Below the pieces are notes generated by a model that was not told the DNA's origin, did no database searches, and was given only the letters and a program-made list of their open reading frames with translations. From NCBI GenBank assembly GCA_025455285.1, contig JALOMU010000053.1, positions 1 to 7,749 of the forward strand: a stretch of 7,749 bases of DNA. The letters are read 5' to 3'. A program made the position numbers and the translations under genes. The DNA is from Flavihumibacter sp. (GTDB lineage Bacteria; Bacteroidota; Bacteroidia; Chitinophagales; Chitinophagaceae). Shown here one piece after another: positions 1-5,221 of the stretch; position 1 is the stretch's first letter, and every line of letters starts with the position of its first letter.

Positions 1-72
1 TCATGTTCAGGGCCGTTGAGGGAAACAACTGATCCACAAAACAGGGAATGAACAACTGTACTCTCACAATCT
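1..72. other. Left-edge intergenic DNA downstream of ribH
   Basis: No coding region can be supported here. A minus-strand ATG lies at positions 4-2 and could be the first codon of a further gene leaving the window to the left, but only one base follows it. The octamer AACAACTG occurs twice (24-31 and 51-58) in direct orientation. There is no TAnnTTTG promoter box on the minus strand and no convincing terminator after ribH, so the ribH transcript may continue leftwards. Confidence 0.4.
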
Positions 73-573
73 CTATTTTTTAAAACTGCGTTGCAGAGCA
101 ATCATTTTCAGGGCAGTGATAGCGGCCTCTTCTCCTTTGTGCCCATGGGGACCGCCGAGTCTTTCCATGGCCTGCTCTTCATTTAATACGGTGAGTACGC
201 CAAAAATGGTTGGAACGGGAAGTTCATTATTGAGTAATACCACACCATCCGTTGCAGCTTTACAAACAAAATCGAAATGCGGCGTATCTCCTTTTATCAC
301 ACAACCAAGTGCGATGAAAGCATGCGGACGATCATCCCAATACTTTTTGGCTTCCCAGTAAGCACGAATCGCAAAGGCGATTTCCACTGCACCCGGAACG
401 GTGATAGTGGTTACCTTATCGATTCCCTGTTCAGCCAGCACTTTGCGGGCGCCGGTTTCCAATTCACCTACAATAGAATCATTCCATTCTGTTCTTACCA
501 GAACAACACAGGCATCCTTGGGTAGGATGCCTGCTGGTATCTTTACAACATTGGTATTTCCAGTTGCTGCCAT
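73..573 (-). CDS. ribH: 6,7-dimethyl-8-ribityllumazine synthase (RibH)
   Basis: RibH is the penultimate enzyme of riboflavin synthesis. It condenses 5-amino-6-ribitylaminouracil with 3,4-dihydroxy-2-butanone 4-phosphate in the cytoplasm, usually as a large icosahedral or pentameric assembly. The 166-residue length is normal for the family. Visible motifs are RTEWNDSI near residues 27-34 (substrate-ring contact region), VPGAVE at 59-64, GDTPHFD at 95-101 with the likely catalytic His99, and GVLTV..EQAMER at 125-138 with Arg138 as the phosphate-binding arginine. The C-terminal segment GHKGEEAA (144-151) carries His where many homologues have Asn (NKG), a mild variation. The ATG lies 5 bases after the TAA of the TPR gene, so ribH is the third gene of the pdhA-TPR-ribH run and probably has no promoter of its own. 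The other riboflavin genes are not in the window. Confidence 0.96.
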   Translation of the reverse strand: MAATGNTNVVKIPAGILPKDACVVLVRTEWNDSIVGELETGARKVLAEQGIDKVTTITVPGAVEIAFAIRAYWEAKKYWDDRPHAFIALGCVIKGDTPHFDFVCKAATDGVVLLNNELPVPTIFGVLTVLNEEQAMERLGGPHGHKGEEAAITALKMIALQRSFKK

Positions 574-578
574 ATTGA

Positions 579-1259
579 TTATAATTCTCCCAGTCGCGCC
601 AGGTATTTATCCACCTCAAATCCTCTTTCGGAACGAGGATATTTTTCTTTGATCAATTTATAAGATTCAATCGCTTCTTTGTTTTTGCCAAGGCTCTCAT
701 AGAGATAACCACTGCGGAAAAGGTATTCAGCAGAATTGAATTCATCTTTTTCAAAAATAGCAGCTGCTTCGCGATAAAGTTTGGCAGCTTCTTCTTTTTT
801 ACCCTGCTCAGCATAGGTATCAGCTAATAAGGATTTAGCCCTTGCACTAATTTGTAAAGAAGAGGTAGAAAAATCCTTCAGGTGTTTTTCTGCGTTGGCG
901 AAATCACCCTGCTTCAAATAAATCGCACCGGCATAAAAATGAGCCAGTTTGGCCGCTTTAGTGCCACTGTATTTGTCCATGATCTTCAGGAAACCCGGAT
1001 TGGTCGCATCTCCATTCAACGCCAGTGCCAGAGAATCCTGCTGAAAATATTGCTGTGCTCTGAAAATAGCATCATTGGCACTTTTTTCCTTTGGCTCGGC
1101 AACCAGGTATTTGTACCCTACGATTCCACCTGCCACCACGATGACCGCAGTTAATCCAATCAGGATGTTTTTACTGTTCTTCTGCCAAAATCCAGTAACC
1201 TTATCTACCACCTCCGTTGAGGCATCCGGCTGTACCGGTACATTCGTATTTTCCGCCAT
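579..1259 (-). CDS. Membrane-anchored tetratricopeptide repeat protein, YfgM/TPR_21-like
   Basis: This 226-residue protein has a short hydrophilic N-terminus (1-30) and one strong hydrophobic segment at about 31-53, then a soluble helical region. The topology suggests a single-pass protein with the TPR part in the periplasm. Three TPR-like units can be read: about 101-134 (with YLKQGDFANAEKHL), 139-172 (with YAEQGKKEEAAKLYREA) and 176-209 (with YESLGKNKEAIESYKLI). The architecture resembles the YfgM/TPR_21 family, whose E. coli member is an ancillary SecYEG-associated factor; applying that role here is inference. The gene begins 17 bases after the pdhA stop and ends 5 bases before ribH. TPR genes next to ribH are, from memory, frequent in Bacteroidota, which suggests conserved co-transcription rather than a shared pathway. 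The ATG follows an A-rich stretch without a Shine-Dalgarno sequence. Confidence 0.88.
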   Translation of the reverse strand: MAENTNVPVQPDASTEVVDKVTGFWQKNSKNILIGLTAVIVVAGGIVGYKYLVAEPKEKSANDAIFRAQQYFQQDSLALALNGDATNPGFLKIMDKYSGTKAAKLAHFYAGAIYLKQGDFANAEKHLKDFSTSSLQISARAKSLLADTYAEQGKKEEAAKLYREAAAIFEKDEFNSAEYLFRSGYLYESLGKNKEAIESYKLIKEKYPRSERGFEVDKYLARLGEL

Positions 1260-1276
1260 TTTTTAGTTATATTCTG

Positions 1277-2272
1277 TTAGTCTACGATAAAAGGATAATT
1301 CTGATCCACATAAATGTCTTTCAATACCTCGCTGTCGTCAGGCCAGGGACTTTCTTCAGCAAATTTCACAGATTCTTCAACCTCCTGTTCAACACGTTTG
1401 TCAATAGCCGCAATTTCTTCTGCAGTGGCAAATTTGTTGTCAAGCAGTGTTTTTTTCACCATTTCAATAGGATCTCTCTGTTTGTATTCTTCCACTTCTT
1501 CCTTTGTGCGGTATTTCTGTGGATCAGAGATAGAATGGCCTTTATAACGGTATGTTTTTATTTCGATCAGGGTCGGACCGTCACCCTCACGGGCACGCTT
1601 AACCGCTCTGGCAACACTTTCGTGTACTGCTTCCGGACTCATACCGTCGATCGAATCAGCCGGCATTTCGTAAGCATCCGCCAGTTTGTAGATATCATGA
1701 ACGTTCGAGGTACGCTCAACAGAGGTACCCATCGCATAATTATTGTTTTCACAGATGAAAATCACAGGGATTTTCCAAAGCATGGCCAGGTTAAAGGTTT
1801 CATGCAGGATACCCTGGCGGGCAGCACCATCCCCGAAGAATGTCAGGCAAACAGCGTCTGTTCCTTTGTATTTTTCAGCGAAAGCGATACCGGCACCCGT
1901 ACCGATCTGGGCTCCTACAATACCATGACCACCAAAGAAGCGTTCCTTAATGCCAAAGAAGTGCATGGAACCACCTTTTCCCTTGGCACAACCAGTGGCT
2001 TTTCCATAGAGTTCGGCCATACAGGCTTTGGCACTGATACCTTTGGCCAGTGCCAGACCATGATCACGATACGCCGTGATAAAAGCATCCTCTGCCTTGG
2101 TAGCAGTCATACATCCGGCAGCAATAGCTTCCTGTCCAATATAAGCATGGAAGAAACCACGGATTTTACCTTCCATTTTGTATTTCTCTTCAGCCTTCAG
2201 TTCAAACTGGCGGATCAGCTGCATCAGCTCATACCAGTAGAGATAGGTCTCCTTTGAAAATTTTGTTGCCAC
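1277..2272 (-). CDS. pdhA: Pyruvate dehydrogenase E1 component, alpha subunit
   Basis: PdhA, with E1 beta, carries out thiamine-diphosphate-dependent decarboxylation of pyruvate and reductive acetylation of E2 lipoyl groups, feeding acetyl-CoA synthesis. The 331-residue protein has the expected E1-alpha landmarks: FHAYIGQEA at 41-49, YRDHG at 68-72, GGSMHFF at 100-106, and the ThDP/Mg motif running from GDGA at 147-150 to ENNNYAMGTS at 175-184. The conserved loop YRYKGHSISDP is at 241-251; in mammalian E1 alpha the equivalent serines are regulatory phosphorylation sites, which is not implied here. The start is GTG at 2272-2270: an in-frame TAA sits 6 bases upstream and the next Met (residue 17) lies inside the conserved N-terminus. 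It is the first gene of a three-gene run and has its own promoter at 2293-2321. E1 beta and E2 are not in the window. A branched-chain 2-oxoacid E1 alpha is the main alternative, but the sequence style fits pyruvate. Confidence 0.93.
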   Translation of the reverse strand: MATKFSKETYLYWYELMQLIRQFELKAEEKYKMEGKIRGFFHAYIGQEAIAAGCMTATKAEDAFITAYRDHGLALAKGISAKACMAELYGKATGCAKGKGGSMHFFGIKERFFGGHGIVGAQIGTGAGIAFAEKYKGTDAVCLTFFGDGAARQGILHETFNLAMLWKIPVIFICENNNYAMGTSVERTSNVHDIYKLADAYEMPADSIDGMSPEAVHESVARAVKRAREGDGPTLIEIKTYRYKGHSISDPQKYRTKEEVEEYKQRDPIEMVKKTLLDNKFATAEEIAAIDKRVEQEVEESVKFAEESPWPDDSEVLKDIYVDQNYPFIVD

Positions 2273-2292
2273 TTGTTAAGTTTTGAGACGGG

Positions 2293-2321
2293 CAAAGATA
2301 AGGGAAAATTCAGCTAACCAA
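2293..2321 (-). promoter_or_regulatory. Bacteroidota-type promoter of pdhA-TPR-ribH
   Basis: On the minus strand a perfect -7 box TATCTTTG lies at 2300-2293 (consensus TAnnTTTG) and a -33 TTG lies at 2321-2319, with an 18-base spacer, which is within the known range for the Bacteroidota primary sigma factor. Transcription would begin around 2286-2290, leaving a leader of about 15 bases before the GTG start of pdhA. The element lies upstream of the preferred recF start, so the divergent genes share this short control region. Confidence 0.72.
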
Positions 2322-2351
2322 GCAGTTAAAGGGTGTAATATTGCATCCATC

Positions 2352-3440
2352 TTGCTGCAGCTTGAATCCATATCGATCTATCAGTTTAAAAACTATGCGA
2401 TGGCCCAATGGGCCTTCCGGGACCGTATCGTTGCGATCAGCGGGCGAAACGGGATTGGAAAAACCAACCTGCTGGACGCCATTTATTTCCTATGTTTTAC
2501 CAAAAGTTATTTTCAGCGCTCTGATGCCAACCTGGTGCTGCACGGCGCGCAGGGATTAAGAGTCGCAGGTAATTTTATTCGTGCCGGAAAATCCATTGAA
2601 GTGACCGGTGTAATCCGGGAAAACGGAAAAAAAACCTTTTCGGTAGATGGCCAGCCCTATGATCGATTATCCGATCATATTGGTCAGTTTCCAGCTGTTT
2701 TTATTGCACCGGATGATGTTCAGATCATACTCGAAGGCAGTGAAGAAAGACGAAGATTTCTGGATGCCCTCCTGTCTCAGGTCGATGCTGTTTATCTTCA
2801 GGAACTCATGAAATACAATAAACTGCTGCAGCAACGTAACAGTTTGTTGAAGCAACAGCTTGAAACCGGACGACAAGAGCCAGCATTGCTGGATATCCTG
2901 GACCAGCAATTGATTCAGCCCGCTCAGTATGTATTTGATAAAAGAAGCCACTACTGCACTGATTTGCTAGCGCGTTCAATGGAGCGATATGGCTCCATTG
3001 CTGGCAACAGGTATGCACTTAATCTAAAATATGAAAGCCCGCTTCAGTCAGGCTCAATGGGGGATTTGCTGAAAATGAACCGCCATCGGGATCTTGCCAG
3101 TGGCAGAACACAGGCGGGTATTCATCGCGACGATATCGGCATGTTGCTTGGGGACCAGCCTTTTCGACAAACGGCCTCCCAGGGACAACGAAAAAGCCTG
3201 CTCTTTTCCCTGAAACTGGCGGAGTTTCAGCTATTAAAAGAGAAAAAGGGATTTGCCCCTCTCCTGCTGCTTGATGATGTATTTGAAAAACTGGATGCCG
3301 AACGAATGCACAACCTCTTACAGGAGGTATGCTTGGCAAACGACGGTCAGGTATTCGTGTCGGATACCCATTCTGAACGATTAAAGGAAAGCTTTGACAG
3401 GTTGGGTACAAGGTTTCAGGAAATTCGCTGTACGGAATAG
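2352..3440 (+). CDS. recF: DNA replication and repair protein RecF
   Basis: RecF is an SMC-like ABC-type ATPase that binds gapped DNA and, with RecO and RecR, helps load RecA at single-strand gaps. The reading frame is open from 2283, but the RecF family begins at the first beta strand (here MLQLESISIYQFKNY), so TTG at 2352 is chosen; this gives 362 residues, the usual RecF size. With that numbering, Walker A GRNGIGKT is at 31-38, HRDD at 258-261, the ABC signature SQGQRKS at 276-282, Walker B with D-loop LLLLDDVFEKLD at 304-315, and the switch-region DTH at 338-340. A glutamine-rich helical stretch lies at about 150-175. No ATG is available before residue 17, which is inside the conserved N-terminus. 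The gene diverges from pdhA across 79 bases and is followed by a 381-base gap before dciA. No strong promoter is seen; a one-mismatch -7 box TAATATTG lies at 2336-2343 without a -33 TTG. Confidence 0.93.
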   Translation: MLQLESISIYQFKNYAMAQWAFRDRIVAISGRNGIGKTNLLDAIYFLCFTKSYFQRSDANLVLHGAQGLRVAGNFIRAGKSIEVTGVIRENGKKTFSVDGQPYDRLSDHIGQFPAVFIAPDDVQIILEGSEERRRFLDALLSQVDAVYLQELMKYNKLLQQRNSLLKQQLETGRQEPALLDILDQQLIQPAQYVFDKRSHYCTDLLARSMERYGSIAGNRYALNLKYESPLQSGSMGDLLKMNRHRDLASGRTQAGIHRDDIGMLLGDQPFRQTASQGQRKSLLFSLKLAEFQLLKEKKGFAPLLLLDDVFEKLDAERMHNLLQEVCLANDGQVFVSDTHSERLKESFDRLGTRFQEIRCTE

Positions 3441-3559
3441 CTATGCATTGCTGAATCTCTGGCTGGGATAGTTATATAAATACCTTGCAGCCGGGTAAAA
3501 AATTGGGTACGGATTTCCCTTTTGAAATCAGGATACAGAAATTTGGTTTTCCACGATTT

Positions 3560-3599
3560 GTTTGGCAAAAGGAGGGATTTCATTCCCTCCCTGCCAAAC
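3560..3599. repeat. Long interrupted palindrome / strong stem-loop downstream of recF
   Basis: Outer arms GTTTGGCA (3560-3567) and TGCCAAAC (3592-3599) pair perfectly over 8 bp. Inner arms GGAGGGA (3571-3577) and TCCCTCC (3584-3590) pair perfectly over 7 bp around a 6-base loop. The two stems are separated by a small asymmetric internal loop, AAA against C. The RNA would fold strongly on either strand. No T-run follows on either strand, so a classical intrinsic terminator is not shown. It lies 119 bases past the recF stop and could end or stabilise the recF transcript, or be a dispersed palindromic repeat. Confidence 0.75.
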
Positions 3600-3623
3600 C
3601 CTTCTGCCACTAACCAGAAATAA

Positions 3624-3665
3624 TATTTCCTACTTCTAAATTCACAGTTCCTACTTCTTACTTCT
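3624..3665. repeat. Degenerate heptamer array, NNNTTCN x 6
   Basis: Six consecutive 7-base units all carry TTC at positions 4-6: TATTTCC, TACTTCT, AAATTCA, CAGTTCC, TACTTCT, TACTTCT. The 11-mer TTCCTACTTCT occurs exactly twice, 21 bases apart (3627-3637 and 3648-3658), so the seven-base phase is kept. The frame breaks on both sides (GAAATAA before, CCAGGAT after), which defines the ends. The array is non-coding and its function is unknown. Confidence 0.65.
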
Positions 3666-3709
3666 CCAGGATGGATATAAAAACGGGACCAATAACACCA
3701 CAAAGATGC

Positions 3710-3744
3710 GACTAGTTCCTGATTAGTTGCATCAACAACTAGTC
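3710..3744. promoter_or_regulatory. Operator-like cluster of three GACTAGTT(G) half-sites
   Basis: Half-sites are GACTAGTTC (3710-3718, plus), GATTAGTTG (3721-3729, plus) and CAACTAGTC (3736-3744, the same motif on the minus strand). The second and third form an inverted repeat with 9-base arms (8 of 9 matching) and a 6-base spacer. The first and second are offset by 11 bases, about one helical turn. This geometry suits a dimeric helix-turn-helix regulator, but no regulator gene is in the window. The cluster lies 65 bases upstream of the dciA -7 box. A stem of 9 bp (3709-3717 with 3737-3745) is an alternative reading at the RNA level. Confidence 0.45.
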
Positions 3745-3809
3745 GAATTGTTTAAATTTTACATATTTAGCTGAAAGGGGTATTTCGCTTTCCGAATCGG
3801 TTCGAAACC

Positions 3810-3817
3810 TATCTTTG
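3810..3817 (+). promoter_or_regulatory. -7 promoter box immediately before dciA
   Basis: TATCTTTG matches the Bacteroidota -7 consensus TAnnTTTG exactly and is the same octamer as in the pdhA promoter. Only 4 bases separate it from the dciA ATG at 3822, so transcription would begin at or next to the start codon and give a leaderless or nearly leaderless mRNA. The -33 position holds TTT (3789-3791, 18-base spacer) instead of TTG, so the upstream element is weak. Confidence 0.55.
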
Positions 3818-3821
3818 CTTC

Positions 3822-4103
3822 ATGGGTGAATTTTCATTGGGAGAAGCAATTCAGCAGTTTTTGCAGAAGAGCCGGTTAAAAGGTTCTGTGCAGGCCTTGC
3901 AGATCACGGATGTGTGGGAACAGATCATGGGTAAAACGGTAGCGCGCTATACAGAAAGTATTAAAATCTATGGTGATAAACTTTATATCAGTACTTCGGT
4001 AGCGCCACTTAAACAGGAATTACTCTTTCAAAAAGAACATATCGTCAACCGGGTGAATGAAGCATTGGGAGAAAAGATCATTAAGGAAGTGATCATTCAA
4101 TAA
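3822..4103 (+). CDS. dciA: DciA-like DUF721 protein, probable replicative helicase loader
   Basis: DUF721/DciA proteins act in loading the replicative helicase DnaB in bacteria that lack DnaC or DnaI. This 93-residue copy is a short, single-domain version. The family pattern is clear: LGEAIQQFL near 6-14, VWEQIMGKTVARYT at 31-44, LYISTSVAPLKQELLFQK at 54-71 and a terminal INR-like helix, ALGEKIIKEVII at 81-92. The ATG at 3822 is the only start that keeps the N-terminal helix, since the next Met is residue 36. Its neighbour recF fits a replication and repair context. The gene converges on the ABC permease gene with 2 bases between the stop codons. The dciA symbol is by family; direct evidence that Bacteroidota members load helicase was not available to me. 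Confidence 0.85.
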   Translation: MGEFSLGEAIQQFLQKSRLKGSVQALQITDVWEQIMGKTVARYTESIKIYGDKLYISTSVAPLKQELLFQKEHIVNRVNEALGEKIIKEVIIQ

Positions 4104-4105
4104 AC

Positions 4106-5158
4106 TCAACTGATACGGGCTCTTGGGTCCACCCATCCATATAGGAGATCTGCCAGAATATTCACCAATACAAAAAAAGCAGCGGATACCAGTACAGCAC
4201 CCATTACAACAGGGAAATCGAGTTTTTCCAGAGCATCTACCGTCAGTTTTCCCAATCCCTTCCATCCGAAAATGTATTCAACAAAGAAAGCGCCGGCCAG
4301 CAATTCCGCGAACCAGCCGGTGATAGCTGTTAAAACAGGATTCAGTGCGTTACGCAGCCCATGTTTCCAGATTATTTTTCGTTCGGATAATCCCTTTGCA
4401 CGGGCAGTACGAATAAAGTCCTGCTCCAGCACATCCAGTAAAGATGCCCTTGTTAACTGGGCAATTATTGCCAGCGGACGAATCCCAAGTGTCAGTGCTG
4501 GAAGTATCAGGTTTGCCAGACTTAAATACGGTTTACCTGTTTCGGTATCCAGGTCAAACCAGGAACCCGTCATATGCAGGCCGGTATATTGATTCCATAC
4601 AAAACCAAATAGATAGGCAATTGCGATCGCCATAAAAAAAGAGGGTGCTGAAATTCCCAAAATGCTGGTAAAAATAGTGGTAGTATCGAGCCAGGTACCT
4701 TTTTTTAGAGCAGCTAAGACACCCAGGGAAATTCCTGTCACAGTTGCAAACAACATGGCTGCAACTGCCAGCATCAGGGTACCTGGCAAAGCTTCCGCAA
4801 TGATAGAACCAACTTCTCTCCTGCTCTGATAGGAGGTGCGCAAATAAGGGCGTTTTAACCCAAGTTGGCGGGTTCCGATATCCAGGAAAAATCCTTTCAA
4901 CTTTTTTCGCTGAATTTCCTCCTTTGTATGTAATCCGATTGGAGAAACATCATTCAGGTATCCCAGGAATTGCTTCCATTTGGGTTGATCCAGGTAGAGA
5001 TCACGACGAATATTTTCCTGGGTAGCCTGATCGGCTCTTTGTCCCATTACAAGACGCGAAGGATCTCCAAATCCCTGGAACAGGAAAAAGACAAGCACTA
5101 CTACCCCCAGTAGCACCAGCCCCCCATAAAATATTTTATTGAGTATATACCTGAACAT
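4106..5158 (-). CDS. DppB-like ABC transporter permease (peptide/nickel family)
   Basis: This 350-residue inner-membrane protein belongs to the binding-protein-dependent permease family of dipeptide, oligopeptide and nickel importers (DppB/OppB type). Hydrophobic segments lie at about 9-28, 126-148, 158-187, 213-232, 273-295 and 315-339, giving six predicted membrane spans. The cytoplasmic EAA loop that docks the ATPase is at about 245-272 and reads EQDFIRTARAKGLSERK then HGLRNAL. The C-terminus GWVDPRARIS has the usual DPR ending. The region between spans 1 and 2 (about 29-125) is long and charged. No second permease, ATPase or binding protein is in the window, so the substrate cannot be told. 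The gene is last in the DUF1599 / BT_3928-type run, and its leader is a purine-rich repeat array with GGAG 7 bases before the ATG. It ends 2 bases from the dciA stop. Confidence 0.9.
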   Translation of the reverse strand: MFRYILNKIFYGGLVLLGVVVLVFFLFQGFGDPSRLVMGQRADQATQENIRRDLYLDQPKWKQFLGYLNDVSPIGLHTKEEIQRKKLKGFFLDIGTRQLGLKRPYLRTSYQSRREVGSIIAEALPGTLMLAVAAMLFATVTGISLGVLAALKKGTWLDTTTIFTSILGISAPSFFMAIAIAYLFGFVWNQYTGLHMTGSWFDLDTETGKPYLSLANLILPALTLGIRPLAIIAQLTRASLLDVLEQDFIRTARAKGLSERKIIWKHGLRNALNPVLTAITGWFAELLAGAFFVEYIFGWKGLGKLTVDALEKLDFPVVMGAVLVSAAFFVLVNILADLLYGWVDPRARIS

Positions 5159-5161
5159 ATT

Positions 5162-5221
5162 CCGTCTCCCGTCTCCTTTCTTCCTTTCTTCCTTTCCTCC
5201 TTTCCTCCATCTTCCATACTC
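5162..5221. repeat. Tandem array of paired 7- and 8-base pyrimidine repeats
   Basis: On the plus strand the 60 bases resolve into eight units in four adjacent pairs: CCGTCTC twice (5162-5175), CTTTCTTC twice (5176-5191), CTTTCCTC twice (5192-5207), then CATCTTC and CATACTC (5208-5221). The last unit overlaps the stop codon (5220-5222) of the BT_3928-type gene, and the first lies 3 bases from the permease ATG. The whole 61-base gap is thus repeat. On the coding strand it is purine-rich with several GGAGG-like motifs, so copy-number change could alter translation of the permease. Confidence 0.85.

Larger units (their letters stand above)
3441..3821. other. 381-base intergenic region between recF and dciA, rich in structure
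   Basis: No gene is supported in this stretch. It holds, in order, a small AT-rich inverted repeat (GATTTC 3512-3517 with GAAATC 3524-3529), a long stem-loop (3560-3599), a six-unit degenerate heptamer array (3624-3665), a cluster of GACTAGTT-like half-sites (3710-3744) and a -7 promoter box directly before dciA (3810-3817). The mix of repeats and operator-like sites in so long a gap suggests either a regulatory region or the scar of a lost gene; the sequence alone does not decide. Confidence 0.6.

Noticed and set aside
76..96. Small hairpin CTGC-AAC-GCAG followed by T/A-rich DNA at the end of ribH
   Set aside because: The stem is only 4 bp with a 3-base loop and lies inside the last codons, too weak for a terminator call.
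1217..2257. Long open frame on the plus strand opposite pdhA (about 346 codons)
   Set aside because: It lies wholly opposite the certain pdhA gene and the TPR start. The predicted protein is rich in Phe, His and Arg with no recognisable domain, as expected from a mirror of pdhA codon use.
2336..2343. TAATATTG as the recF promoter -7 box
   Set aside because: It has one mismatch and no TTG at a suitable distance upstream, so it is mentioned under recF but not listed as a promoter.
2283..2351. Longer recF N-terminus starting at TTG 2283
   Set aside because: It adds 23 residues before the conserved first beta strand that no RecF I know carries, and it would place the pdhA promoter inside the coding region.
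3416..3703. Minus-strand open frame of 95 codons across the recF-dciA gap
   Set aside because: It runs through the stem-loop and the heptamer array and overlaps the recF end. The product resembles no family and has low-complexity RSR-type segments from the repeats.
3701..3708. Possible minus-strand -7 box CATCTTTG beside the half-site cluster
   Set aside because: It has one mismatch to TAnnTTTG, the nearest upstream TTG is 24 bases away, and no minus-strand gene follows to the left. It could be a relic of a lost gene, but this is not supportable.
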